From: Devosia sp. Leaf420 | GTDB taxonomy: Bacteria > Pseudomonadota > Alphaproteobacteria > Rhizobiales > Devosiaceae | Reading direction: 5' to 3' | Assembly (NCBI RefSeq): GCF_001425445.1 | Contig: NZ_LMQU01000013.1 | Coordinates: 124,001 to 188,000 of the forward strand | Length of the DNA stretch: 64,000 nucleotides | Notes under the pieces: model-generated | Databases searched by the model: none | What the model was told of the DNA's origin: nothing | Seen by the model: only the letters and a program-made list of their open reading frames with translations | Shown: positions 35,618-44,104 of the stretch, piece after piece | How positions within the stretch are numbered: position 1 is the first letter of the stretch | How the letters are laid out: each line of letters begins with the position of its first letter | Translations under genes and position numbers: made by a program

Positions 35618-36337
35618 ATGAGCATCGGCATCGTCCCCATCAAGGGCGTAGACATTCGCTTTGTCGAAGGAGCCTGGCCGCTGCCGGATGAGCTTCGGGC
35701 TTCCGTGGCGCCGCGCTGGGCGGAGATGATCACGGCCAATCCGCATCTCTGGGACGGTCGCATTATCGGCGTGACCCCGCCCACGATCGATGCCGACGGT
35801 ATTTTGCGTGCCGAGGCGAAAGAGGATGCGTTCTCGGCTTTTCTGACCTGGCGCGAGGCGGGGTTCCCACAGATCGGTATTCATAATCTCTTCGGCTCGG
35901 CGCTGATCATGTCGAACGACGGCTACATGATCTTTGGGCTGATGGGCGACGATACCGCCAATGCCGGGAAGATTTATCCGGCCGGCGGTTCGCTGGAGCC
36001 GCGTGATGTCTTGCCGGATGGGCGGATCGACGTGGCCCGCTCGACGCAGTGGGAGTTGGAGGAGGAAACCGGATTGAACCATGCGGATGCGCGTCTGGGC
36101 AACCTCGTGGCCGTTCTCGATGGCCCGCGCATTTCGATTGGTCAGGCATACCATTTCGACACGACGGCAGATGATCTCGTCGCTCAGATCCGAGCAAATC
36201 TCGAAACGCAGGACCATCGCGAACTGGCTGACGTGGTCGCGCTACGCCGTGGCGCCGATGCGGCAGGCAGGGGGCAGGTAATGGCTTATGCTGCCGAATT
36301 GCTGGATGCCTGGCAGGATGGACGGATCACGCTCTAG
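35618..36337 (+). CDS. Nudix hydrolase-like protein
   Basis: The 239-residue protein contains an extended Nudix-like box, with the glycine pair in YPAGGSLEPRD and the metal-binding core TQWELEEETGLN, separated by a longer insert than in the standard motif. The N-terminal 90 residues form an additional domain. The substrate may be a nucleoside diphosphate derivative but cannot be named. ACAGGAG precedes the ATG. It is an independent unit behind the ilvC terminator. Confidence 0.78.
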   Translation: MSIGIVPIKGVDIRFVEGAWPLPDELRASVAPRWAEMITANPHLWDGRIIGVTPPTIDADGILRAEAKEDAFSAFLTWREAGFPQIGIHNLFGSALIMSNDGYMIFGLMGDDTANAGKIYPAGGSLEPRDVLPDGRIDVARSTQWELEEETGLNHADARLGNLVAVLDGPRISIGQAYHFDTTADDLVAQIRANLETQDHRELADVVALRRGADAAGRGQVMAYAAELLDAWQDGRITL

Positions 36338-36427
36338 GCGCGCTTTTTCATCGACACTGCTTGCACGATCGGCGTTCGACCGGATACCGCTATCAGCATA
36401 GTTTGCGCTCGATCAGGACTGACTCGC

Positions 36428-36922
36428 ATGAGCAATGAAGACCATATCGCCAAGGTGAAGCGCCAGGAGCTCGAGCTGGTTCTGCCGGTGCTCGACGAAG
36501 CCGTGGCCTACGATATCGGCTCGGCCATTCGGAGGCGCGCTGTGGCTGAGGGATTGTCGCTGGTGGTCGATATCCGCACCTGGGACCGGCAGCTGTTTTT
36601 CACGGCCACGCCGGGCACGAGTTCGGACAATGCTGAATGGGTGCGACGCAAGATCAATACGGTGAAGCGCTTTCACCGGGCGAGTTATCGCATGGTGCTG
36701 GAGCGTGGCGAGGTGCCGTTTCCGCCGCAGTCCGGCGCCGACGTTGCCGACTATGTCATTGCCGGCGGTGGCTTTCCGCTGCGCGTGCCGGGTGCGGGAA
36801 TCATCGGTTCGCTGACGATTTCCGGCCTGCCGGGTTGGAAGGATCATGCCGTGGCGGTCGATGCGCTGTGCGACCATCTTGGCCGCGATCGCGCCGATTA
36901 CGCTTTGCCTGAGGCCTCTTGA
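36428..36922 (+). CDS. UPF0303/heme-degrading-domain (HbpS-like) protein
   Basis: The 164-residue protein shows features of the UPF0303 group: AYDIGSAIRRRAVAEGLSLV, the DIRTWDRQLFF strand, WVRRKINTVKRFHRAS and the C-terminal VPGAGIIGSLTISGLPGWKD. The related HbpS fold binds haem or iron in some bacteria, but this is not established for UPF0303 itself. It is followed after one base by the PhzF-like gene, so they are cotranscribed. Confidence 0.83.
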   Translation: MSNEDHIAKVKRQELELVLPVLDEAVAYDIGSAIRRRAVAEGLSLVVDIRTWDRQLFFTATPGTSSDNAEWVRRKINTVKRFHRASYRMVLERGEVPFPPQSGADVADYVIAGGGFPLRVPGAGIIGSLTISGLPGWKDHAVAVDALCDHLGRDRADYALPEAS

Positions 36923-36923
36923 G

Positions 36924-37808
36924 ATGAAACTCGACTATTTGCTGCTCGATGTTTTCACCCGCGACCAGCTGCAGGGCAATGCGCTTGCGGTCGTTCTGAA
37001 GGCGGACGGGCTCTCCGACCCAGAGATGCAAGCCATCGCACGGGAATTCAATCTCAGCGAAACCGTATTTCTGACCAAGGCGAAGAGCGCGAGCAATGCT
37101 GCCTGCGTCCGGATTTTTACGCCCTATCAGGAACTGCCTTTTGCAGGTCACCCGACGGTTGGCGCGGCGGTAGTGCTGGGTCTGCAGGGCGATCGCAGCG
37201 CGGTGCGGATGGAAGAGAAGATTGGGCTCGTGACGGCGCTGGTCGAAAAGGCGGACAAGCGGTCGGCCGAGGCGCGGTTCACGCTGCCCAAGCTGCCGGT
37301 CAAGGTGGCTGATCTCGACAACCGGCTCGGGATTGCCCAAGCGCTGGGGATCGAGCCCGAAGATATCGGCTGCGATCTTTTTACGCCGGCAGTCTACACG
37401 GCTGGCGTCACATTTCACCTCGTTCCCGTTCGCAATGCAGCGGTCTTGGCGCGGGTTCGCCCCAATCAGGCAATGTTCGGCGAGGTGTTCTCGCATGACC
37501 ACAACTCGGCCTATGTCTTTACGCTGACGCCAGAGGAGCCCGAGAACGATATCGCAGCTCGCATGTTCGGCATGGATATCGGCGAAGATCCGGGCACCGG
37601 TTCGGCGGCCGCGGCGCTGATCGGGCTTTTGGCGGATAAGGCCGATCTCGGTACGGGCCAAGCGGATTATATCCTCCGTCAGGGCAAGGAAATGGGCCGG
37701 CTTTGCCGCATCACGCTGCAATTGCGCAAGGAAGCCGAAGTGCTGACACATGGCGCGATCGGCGGCTATGCGGTCATCGTCGGCGAAGGGAAGCTCGACC
37801 TCGACTAA
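36924..37808 (+). CDS. PhzF family isomerase-like protein
   Basis: The 294-residue protein has the two-lobed PhzF fold signature: LDVFTRDQLQGNALAVVL at the start, FNLSETVFL with the catalytic Glu, RIFTPYQELPFAGHPTVGAA, and the second-half repeat DPGTGSAAAALIGLL. PhzF proteins isomerise small diacid or amino-acid derived substrates; apart from phenazine synthesis most have unknown roles. No phenazine genes are nearby, so this one is a general family member. ATG at 36924 overlaps the translation unit of UPF0303 closely. Confidence 0.9.
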   Translation: MKLDYLLLDVFTRDQLQGNALAVVLKADGLSDPEMQAIAREFNLSETVFLTKAKSASNAACVRIFTPYQELPFAGHPTVGAAVVLGLQGDRSAVRMEEKIGLVTALVEKADKRSAEARFTLPKLPVKVADLDNRLGIAQALGIEPEDIGCDLFTPAVYTAGVTFHLVPVRNAAVLARVRPNQAMFGEVFSHDHNSAYVFTLTPEEPENDIAARMFGMDIGEDPGTGSAAAALIGLLADKADLGTGQADYILRQGKEMGRLCRITLQLRKEAEVLTHGAIGGYAVIVGEGKLDLD

Positions 37809-37911
37809 GCCTTTCGTCGAGAGGCGGCCGAAATTTGGCGACATCAGCCTCTCGACACTTGCATAGGTCAGCAAATTCGCGCATGCTCCCATCGAAATAG
37901 AGAGTTTCTCC

Positions 37912-38037
37912 ATGCAGCGCCGTCGCGCCAAAGCCATTGCCATCGCACAGACTCAGGAGCGTAACAGCGCCTTGATGATCGCTGCTGGCATGCTGCTGCT
38001 TCCGGCCGCGCTTCTTCTCCTTCTTATCAGCCCCTGA
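37912..38037 (+). CDS. 41-codon Leu-rich ORF upstream of leuA: leader peptide or small membrane protein
   Basis: ATG at 37912 opens a 41-codon ORF that begins MQRRRAKAIAIAQ and ends in a hydrophobic run with MLLLPAALLLLLISP. Nine of the last sixteen residues are Leu, with five CTT codons in the tail. It ends 116 bases before leuA. Directly after it come hairpins of which two are mutually exclusive. It could be a leucine leader peptide for attenuation of leuA, or a one-helix membrane protein with a basic cytoplasmic end. Both readings fit; no T-tract follows the hairpins, which argues against classical transcription attenuation. Confidence 0.5.
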   Translation: MQRRRAKAIAIAQTQERNSALMIAAGMLLLPAALLLLLISP

Positions 38038-38135
38038 TTACCGGCAGCTCGGATTAGCGAGCGGGTCGTCAGGGGATATCGCCACAAACCGAACATCAAA
38101 AATGTCCGGTCCGACGAGCCATTGCCTCGGGGCCG
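38031..38135 (+). promoter_or_regulatory. Leader RNA region with alternative hairpins before leuA
   Basis: CCCCTGA at the ORF stop (38031-38037) pairs with TCAGGGG (38069-38075), enclosing GCTCG/CGAGC. Next, 38088-38096 can pair with 38102-38110 (one mismatch). Alternatively 38107-38112 pairs with 38130-38135, extended inside by CGAG/CTCG. The last two share bases 38107-38110 and exclude each other. Confidence 0.5.
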
Positions 38136-38153
38136 ATAGGAAAAGAGCCTGAA

Positions 38154-39713
38154 ATGACTGCAACTGCCAACAGCAACAAAGAACGCGTCTTCATCTTCGA
38201 CACCACGCTGCGCGACGGTGAGCAATCGCCCGGCGCGACGATGACGCTGGAAGAAAAGCTGCAGGTTGCCGAAACGCTCGACGATATGGGCGTCGACATC
38301 ATCGAAGCCGGTTTCCCCATTGCCTCTAATGGAGACTTCGAAGCCGTCGTTGCGGTGGCGAAGCAGGTAAAGAAAGCGACCGTCGCAGGTTTAGCCCGCG
38401 CCATCACAGCCGATATCGACCGCGCCGCCGAAGCCGTGCGCCATGCTCAGAAGGGCCGCATCCACACCTTCGTATCGACCTCGCCGATCCATCTGGCCCA
38501 CCAGATGAAGAAGACTGAGGACGAGGTGATCGAGATCATCGCGCGGACCGTCGCTCAGGCCCGCAACCTGGTCGAAGACGTCGAATGGTCGGCGATGGAC
38601 GCGACCCGCACGCCGCTCGAATTCTTGAAGCGCTGTGTCGACACCGCGATCAAGGCTGGCGCGACGACGATCAACCTGCCGGACACGGTGGGCTATGCTG
38701 TGCCGGACGAGCATTTCCAGATGTTCAAGACGATCATCGAGAGCGTGCCGAATTCGGATAAGGCCATTTTCTCGGTCCATTGCCACAATGACCTCGGCAT
38801 GGCTGTTGCCAATTCGCTGGCAGGCGTTGCAGGCGGCGCGCGGCAGATCGAATGCACGATCAATGGCTTGGGCGAGCGCGCCGGCAATGCCGCCCTTGAA
38901 GAAGTGGTCATGGCGCTCCGCACGCGCGGCGATGCCATGCCGTTCTTCACCGATATCGAGACGACCCACCTGGCGCGTGCCAGCCGCGTCGTGTCGGCCG
39001 CGGCGAATTTCCCCGTGCAGTACAATAAGGCGATCGTGGGCAAGAATGCCTTCGCGCATGAAAGCGGCATTCACCAGGACGGCATGCTGAAGAATGCCGA
39101 AACCTATGAAATCATGACCCCGGCCAGCGTCGGCATCAAGGAAACGACCTTGGTGATGGGGAAGCATTCTGGCCGCGCCGCCTTCAAGGACAAGCTCAAG
39201 GAGTTGGGCTACGAATTGGGTGACAACGCCTTCCAGGAAGCCTTCCAGCGCTTCAAGGATCTGGCCGATCGCAAGAAGCACGTCTATGACGCCGACATCG
39301 TCGCGCTGGTCGATGACGAGGTTGGCTCGGTTGGCGATCGGATCAAGCTCGTCGATATGGAAGTCGTCAGCAAGACCGGTGGAGTGCATCGTTGCTCGAT
39401 CACGCTTTCTGTCGATGGCGTCGAATCCTCGGTGACCTATGAGGGCACGGGCTCGGTCGATGCTATCTTCAACGCCATCAAGGAAGGCGTCGGGCAGGAC
39501 CCCAATCTGGTGCTCTATGCGATCGACGGCGTAACCGGTGGCACCGACGCGCAGGCTTCGGCCCATGTGCGTCTCGAAATGAACGGCCGGATTGCTTCGG
39601 GCAATGCGGCAGAGCCGGATACGCTGGTGGCTTCGGCCCGCGCCTATCTCAATGCGCTCAATCGCGTGATGATCGAGCGCGGCGCTGCGGCACAGGGTGC
39701 TTTGGCGGGCTAA
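38154..39713 (+). CDS. leuA: 2-isopropylmalate synthase
   Basis: LeuA condenses 2-oxoisovalerate and acetyl-CoA in the first committed step of leucine synthesis. The 519-residue enzyme has [19 protein letters not shown] with catalytic metal and Arg residues, [35 protein letters not shown] with the metal-binding HxH, and a C-terminal LeuA dimer domain for leucine feedback ([15 protein letters not shown] onward). It is the long form typical of bacteria with regulated leucine synthesis. The upstream 116 bases hold the leader-like structures. Confidence 0.96.
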   Translation: MTATANSNKERVFIFDTTLRDGEQSPGATMTLEEKLQVAETLDDMGVDIIEAGFPIASNGDFEAVVAVAKQVKKATVAGLARAITADIDRAAEAVRHAQKGRIHTFVSTSPIHLAHQMKKTEDEVIEIIARTVAQARNLVEDVEWSAMDATRTPLEFLKRCVDTAIKAGATTINLPDTVGYAVPDEHFQMFKTIIESVPNSDKAIFSVHCHNDLGMAVANSLAGVAGGARQIECTINGLGERAGNAALEEVVMALRTRGDAMPFFTDIETTHLARASRVVSAAANFPVQYNKAIVGKNAFAHESGIHQDGMLKNAETYEIMTPASVGIKETTLVMGKHSGRAAFKDKLKELGYELGDNAFQEAFQRFKDLADRKKHVYDADIVALVDDEVGSVGDRIKLVDMEVVSKTGGVHRCSITLSVDGVESSVTYEGTGSVDAIFNAIKEGVGQDPNLVLYAIDGVTGGTDAQASAHVRLEMNGRIASGNAAEPDTLVASARAYLNALNRVMIERGAAAQGALAG

Positions 39714-39779
39714 AAAGCGAGGCTGCATCGCCCGTCTGGCGTGATGCAGCCAAACGCCGTGGACGCGAGGAGGCGAGCC

Positions 39780-40229
39780 ATGAGCTACGTTCTGGTCGCG
39801 GTGACCGAGCCGCAGGACTGGGTCGATTTCCATGCCATTCGACGGCAGGAATTGTTCGAGGCCAAAGGGCGGTTCGGGGTCTATAACGACAAGCATCCCG
39901 ATGACCTTGCCGATTTTGCCCATCCCTATTTGCTGAAGAAAGATGGCCGCGCGCTTGGCACCGTGCGGCTTGATCTCTTTGGAGAAGGCAAGGCGGCGGT
40001 GCGACTAGTGGCAATTACGCGAGATGCGCAGGGCGCGGGCCATGGGCGCGTGATGGAGCAGCTGTTGACCGATCGGGCGAGGGCGCTTGGTGTGCACACG
40101 CTGCTGGTCAATGCGGCGGCGGAGGCGCTGGGTTTTTACGAGAAAACGGGCTGGGAGCGGTTCGAGTGGGACCGCGATGAGCTTGTTGGTATTGCCGAGT
40201 CTTGCATCCAGATGAGGAAGCTGCTCTAG
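39780..40229 (+). CDS. GNAT family N-acetyltransferase
   Basis: The 149-residue protein contains the GNAT core VRLVAITRDAQGAGHGRVMEQLL with the acetyl-CoA loop AQGAGHG and the C-terminal strand GFYEKTGWERFEW. The N-terminal part is longer than minimal GNATs and carries DFHAIRRQELF, common in a group of YitI-like acetyltransferases. ATG at 39780 follows GAGGAGG, the best start; the frame continues upstream without a ribosome site. Substrate unknown. Confidence 0.85.
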   Translation: MSYVLVAVTEPQDWVDFHAIRRQELFEAKGRFGVYNDKHPDDLADFAHPYLLKKDGRALGTVRLDLFGEGKAAVRLVAITRDAQGAGHGRVMEQLLTDRARALGVHTLLVNAAAEALGFYEKTGWERFEWDRDELVGIAESCIQMRKLL

Positions 40230-40256
40230 CCTTACGGCACGTCGACAGGGGGCAAC

Positions 40257-41204
40257 ATGTGGAGCCGGGCGGAGTTTCGTGGCGCTGTCCTCGCCCTTGG
40301 CGGGGTGCTTGCCGTCATTCTCATCATCACCTCCATTTCGCCCGGGATTCCGGGCGAATTGCTGTTGCAGTCCCTGCGGTTTCACCTCGTTGCGCTCGGG
40401 CTGGTATTGACCGTTCTGATGGTCATCTTCGGTGCAAAATGGCGGGCGGCGCTGTTTTTCGTTTTTCTCTGCGGCGCGTTTGCGCACGGCGCCTTTTATG
40501 TCTGGGAGTTCCAGAAGCGGCGCGAAGTGCCCGTCGGGGCGCTGCAAGCTGAATTTTCGTACTTGAATTACAATGTGTTAGCGTCCAACCAGACTGCCGA
40601 CGCCGCCGCGCATTACATCGCGACGTCAGGCGCTGACGTGGCGCTGATCATGGAGACGCCGGGGGTGGTCGAGTATCTGCCCGAGATCGAGGCGGTGTTG
40701 CCCTATCGGCTGGGCTGCGATCGGGTTGCGACGTGCGATATTTCGCTGTTCTCGCGATTCCCGATCGAGAATGGCGAAATAAGAGATATCCCCCCGTTTC
40801 AGAGGGCGCGTCTGGCCATAGCGCCGATGACGGTGGATGGGGTGAAGGTGACGGTCGTCGGCATCCATCTCTCGAAGCCCTATTTCGACGAGGCGTCGCT
40901 ACAGGAGCTTGGTTATCTGCGTTATACGCTCTCGAAGATTACCGGGCCGATCGTGTTGTCGGGTGATTTCAATGCCGCGGCATGGTCGGCGCCTCTGGCC
41001 TTTCTTGGGCGGGCGCAGGAGCTGATTCCGCCCCCGACATATCGCTCGACCTGGCCGGTGGAATTTGGCGAGTTCGGCGTGCCGATTGACAATATCTTCA
41101 CCAAGGGCGATGCGCGGATCATCTACACAACGTCCGGCAAGGATAGCTTTGGGTCGAACCATCGCTATCTCTTTGCGCGGATTGGCCTTTACGCGCCGCT
41201 CTGA
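40257..41204 (+). CDS. Membrane-anchored endonuclease/exonuclease/phosphatase-family protein
   Basis: The 315-residue protein starts with three hydrophobic helices (residues about 10-80), then an EEP domain facing the periplasm. EEP motifs are SYLNYNVLASN, ALIMETPGV with the metal Glu, GIHLSKPYF, SGDFNAAAWS, and a final FGSNHRYL. The last motif is SNH where SDH is usual. The family includes nucleases and phospholipid or inositol-phosphate phosphatases; the membrane anchor suggests an envelope substrate. It converges on the aminotransferase gene with a 16-base overlap. Confidence 0.82.
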   Translation: MWSRAEFRGAVLALGGVLAVILIITSISPGIPGELLLQSLRFHLVALGLVLTVLMVIFGAKWRAALFFVFLCGAFAHGAFYVWEFQKRREVPVGALQAEFSYLNYNVLASNQTADAAAHYIATSGADVALIMETPGVVEYLPEIEAVLPYRLGCDRVATCDISLFSRFPIENGEIRDIPPFQRARLAIAPMTVDGVKVTVVGIHLSKPYFDEASLQELGYLRYTLSKITGPIVLSGDFNAAAWSAPLAFLGRAQELIPPPTYRSTWPVEFGEFGVPIDNIFTKGDARIIYTTSGKDSFGSNHRYLFARIGLYAPL

Positions 41205-42301
41205 GCGGCGGCGATAGCCTTTGGCAGGGTTTCGGCGAGAAGATCCATCTCCGCTTTTGGCCCGACGCTGATGCGGATATGGTGGTCGAGGCCCGGCGTA
41301 CCAGGCTTGCGGATGAAGACGCCGAGCTTTGCCAGTACTTCGAGGATTTTCGCCGCATACGCGCCATTGCGGCCGCAATCGACGGCAACGAAATTGGTGG
41401 CTGAGGGCAGGGGATTGAGGCCGTTTTCCCTAGCAATTTCAGCGATTCGATCGCGGGCGTCGGCGATCTGGGCCTTAGCGTGCGAGAGATAATCCTGGTC
41501 GTCCAGAGCGGCCAGCGCGGCGGCGAGAGCGAGCCGATTGACCCCAAAGTGATTCCGGACACGATTGAAGGCGCCGATGATGGGCTTCGGGCCAATCGCG
41601 TAGCCGACGCGGATGCCGGCGAGGCCATAGGCCTTCGAGAAGCTGCGGAGGCGCAAGACATTGGTTTTGCTCGTGTGTATGGCGGGCAGGGCGCCTTCTG
41701 GCGCCAATTCGCCATAGGCTTCGTCGAGCATGATCAGCGTCTCCTCGGGGATACCTGCGATAAATCTCTCCACGTCTGCAGCCGGCCAGAACGAGCCCAT
41801 CGGATTGTCGGGATTGGCGAGATAGACGATGCGTGGCTTTAGGCGCTGGGCGGCCTCAGCAAGGGCGGTGAGGTCTTCGTGTGCCCCGGCATAGGGGACG
41901 AACTCCAAACGGCCGCCATAGCCAATTACGTGATAGTTTAGAGTGGGATAGGCGCCGAGCGAAGTCAGCAAAACTTCGCCGGGGGCGAGGAAAAGACGAA
42001 CGATTTGGCCCATCAGGCCATCGACACCTTCGCCTATGACAACTTCTTCGGCGGTTACGGCGTGAAACCTGGCAAGGGCAGTGCGGAGGTCATGATTCTC
42101 CGGATCGGGATATTTCCATATCCCCTCCGCGGCATCGCGGATGGCTTCGAGGACTTTTGGGCTTGGGCCGAAACCCGATTCGTTGGCGCCGATTCGAGCG
42201 GCGAATTTTATCCCCATGCGCCGCTCGATGGCCTCCGGGCCGACGAACGGTACGGTTTCAGGCAAGCTCTCGGCGATTTCGGTCAGTCTGGGCGGGGCCA
42301 A
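41189..42301 (-). CDS. PLP-dependent aminotransferase, histidinol-phosphate aminotransferase-like
   Basis: The 370-residue class I/II aminotransferase has the HisC-type N-terminal region IKFAARIGANESGFGPSP, YLANPDNPMGSF, MLDEAYGEL and the PLP lysine in LRSFSKAYGLAGIRVGYAIG. It is one of several HisC-like paralogues usual in alphaproteobacteria, where the true HisC is encoded elsewhere or this one serves aromatic amino acids. The start is a TTG at 42301 with CGGAGCG upstream. The specific substrate is not decided. Confidence 0.88.
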   Translation of the reverse strand: MAPPRLTEIAESLPETVPFVGPEAIERRMGIKFAARIGANESGFGPSPKVLEAIRDAAEGIWKYPDPENHDLRTALARFHAVTAEEVVIGEGVDGLMGQIVRLFLAPGEVLLTSLGAYPTLNYHVIGYGGRLEFVPYAGAHEDLTALAEAAQRLKPRIVYLANPDNPMGSFWPAADVERFIAGIPEETLIMLDEAYGELAPEGALPAIHTSKTNVLRLRSFSKAYGLAGIRVGYAIGPKPIIGAFNRVRNHFGVNRLALAAALAALDDQDYLSHAKAQIADARDRIAEIARENGLNPLPSATNFVAVDCGRNGAYAAKILEVLAKLGVFIRKPGTPGLDHHIRISVGPKAEMDLLAETLPKAIAAAQSGA

Positions 42302-42586
42302 TTTTGCGCTCCGAAGGCGTGTGTTGATTCATTTCTAGCGCAGTTCCATGGGGCGCAACATGGCTTTCGCGACGAGCTCCGAGCCGGTTCTCAACAGGCG
42401 GTTTTCCTGTTCATAAATCGCGGACCCACTTGCTGCGGGGGGATTCGATGCGCGCAGGCCGATCGCTGGCATTTGAATTAAAAGCGAGCGCAATCAGAAA
42501 GTTAGCGACAACTATACGGGTCCACCTTCTGCAACGCGCCGTGTGGACGGCGGGTTACCCATATGCCGGGTATAAAGGAGCAAAAC

Positions 42587-42784
42587 GTGAACCCAACTTA
42601 CTTGCTTGCACGTGATCACCTGCAACGCGCAGCGATCATCCTGCAAGGCGCCGACCAGCGATCACGTCAATTGCGTCATATCATCGAGCGTACGATCAGC
42701 CTGATGGATGATTTCCGACCGGAGGAGACGGGCCAGACCGATAACGTTCTGGAACTGGACGCTTATCGTCAGGCGCGGCGGTAA
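42587..42784 (+). CDS. Small hypothetical protein (65 residues)
   Basis: GTG at 42587 is preceded by AAAGGAG six bases upstream, which is a better start than ATG at 42563. The product starts MNPTYLLARDHLQRAAIILQ, is mostly helical and charged, and has no cysteine or membrane segment. I do not recognise the family. It lies alone between the aminotransferase promoter region and tRNA-Lys, so it has its own promoter in the 285-base gap upstream. Confidence 0.6.
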   Translation: MNPTYLLARDHLQRAAIILQGADQRSRQLRHIIERTISLMDDFRPEETGQTDNVLELDAYRQARR

Positions 42785-42926
42785 AAGGCCTTATCTCCGC
42801 CGATAGGACGGTTCGGAACGGGGAACTTCAGCGGCGCCAAAGCGTGCCGCAGGAGAAAATGCCAGAAATGTTGGCGGGACCCAGAAGGGTCCCAAAATTT
42901 TATCCACAGGTTCGGGCACTTGGCTA

Positions 42927-42955
42927 TAGACAGCCCAAAAGACCCTTGTTACATA
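42927..42955 (+). promoter_or_regulatory. Promoter for tRNA-Lys
   Basis: TAGACA (42927-42932), a 17-base spacer and TACATA (42950-42955) lie 30 bases before the mature tRNA 5' end. Confidence 0.55.
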
Positions 42956-42985
42956 GGCGCCACTTTGGTGCCGGTCTTCAAAGAC

Positions 42986-43061
<76 letters not shown>

Positions 43062-43101
43062 AAGTCTTCTTAAGCCCCTGACATGGCTATCAAATGACAG
43101 G

Positions 43102-43128
43102 GCGGCACGAGAGACGTGCCGCTTCTTC
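43102..43128 (+). terminator. Terminator after tRNA-Lys
   Basis: GCGGCACG and CGTGCCGC flank an AGAGA loop, followed by TTCTTCC. A further short inverted repeat CCCTG/CAGGG precedes it. Confidence 0.75.
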
Positions 43129-43282
43129 CCAGGCGTGGCAGTTCGGGTGCCTTCCACTAGCATTCCGGTAACGTTGAGCCCGTTTCTAGTTAAATAGGCT
43201 AATCTGCGTGGGATGCGCTTTTCTCCCGCGGCGGCGCGTCGTATAGCCGCAGCAAGAATTGCTCACTGAAAGTCATCCCCAC

Positions 43283-43981
43283 ATGTTCGGAATCGATCCG
43301 AGTTTCTTCACCTCGCTGCTCCAGGTCATCATGATCGACCTCGTGCTGGCCGGTGACAATGCCGTGGTCATCGGTCTCGCCGCGGCGGGCCTTCCGGCCG
43401 ATCTTCGTCGCAAAGCCATCCTGGTCGGTATTGCTGCAGCGACCGTGCTCCGCATTATCTTCGCGCTCATCACCTCGCAGCTCCTCGCGCTGGGTGGCGG
43501 CTTGCTGATTGCCGGCGGCATTCTGCTGCTCTGGGTCTGCTGGAAGATGTATCGCGAGCTCAGCGTCAGCCACGAGGAAGAGGGCGAGGCGACCGAAGCC
43601 CTCGCCGGCAATGATCTCAATGCCGATGGTACCGTTGCCGGCAAAGCGCCGCGCAAGACGCTGCGTCAGGCCGTCACCCAGATCATCATTGCCGACGTGT
43701 CGATGTCGCTCGACAACGTGCTGGCCGTGGCCGGTGCAGCGCAGCATCATACCGAGGCGCTGATTTTTGGTCTCGCGCTCTCCGTCGTCATGATGGGCGT
43801 TGCTGCGACCTTCATCGCGCGGCTGCTGCATCGCTTCCGCTGGATCGCCTGGGTCGGCCTCGCGATCATCCTGTTCGTGGCGGTGCGCATGACGCTCGAA
43901 GGGGCTGGCGCCTTCGTCACCATCCCCGAAATCCCGCTGCTTTACACGCCGCATGCAGTGGGCGCGGCCGCTGCACATTGA
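43283..43981 (+). CDS. TerC family integral membrane protein
   Basis: The 232-residue protein has about seven helices and the duplicated acidic TerC motifs DLVLAGDNAVVIGLAA and ADVSMSLDNVLAVAGAA. TerC/Alx-type proteins are linked to Mn2+ export or metal-dependent processes at the membrane. ATG at 43283 is used; a TTG 24 bases upstream is possible but starts with no hydrophobic logic. I looked for a yybP-ykoY manganese riboswitch in the 220 bases upstream and saw none. A terminator-like hairpin ends the region just before the next gene. Confidence 0.92.
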   Translation: MFGIDPSFFTSLLQVIMIDLVLAGDNAVVIGLAAAGLPADLRRKAILVGIAAATVLRIIFALITSQLLALGGGLLIAGGILLLWVCWKMYRELSVSHEEEGEATEALAGNDLNADGTVAGKAPRKTLRQAVTQIIIADVSMSLDNVLAVAGAAQHHTEALIFGLALSVVMMGVAATFIARLLHRFRWIAWVGLAIILFVAVRMTLEGAGAFVTIPEIPLLYTPHAVGAAAAH

Positions 43982-44071
43982 TCCAATGATTTGAGCTTTC
44001 GCTAACCACGCCCCCAAATCCGGGGCATTTGCGAGAGCTCAATAGGGATTTGCTCATCTAGAGGCACTAGC

Positions 44072-44104
44072 TTTCCCCGCAAACACCAAGTTGCGGGGAT
44101 TTTT
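44072..44104 (+). terminator. Terminator-like hairpin with T-tract running into the FemAB-like start codon
   Basis: TCCCCGCAA (44074-44082) pairs perfectly with TTGCGGGGA (44091-44099) and is followed by TTTTT (44100-44104), and ATG begins at 44105. GGGGA, the only possible Shine-Dalgarno for that ATG, is in the 3' arm. It may terminate the terC transcript and/or regulate the downstream gene. Confidence 0.8.

Noticed and set aside
43062..43282. A possible yybP-ykoY (manganese) riboswitch upstream of the TerC gene
   Set aside because: I looked for the conserved loop sequences of that class and found none; only a tRNA terminator and small inverted repeats are present.
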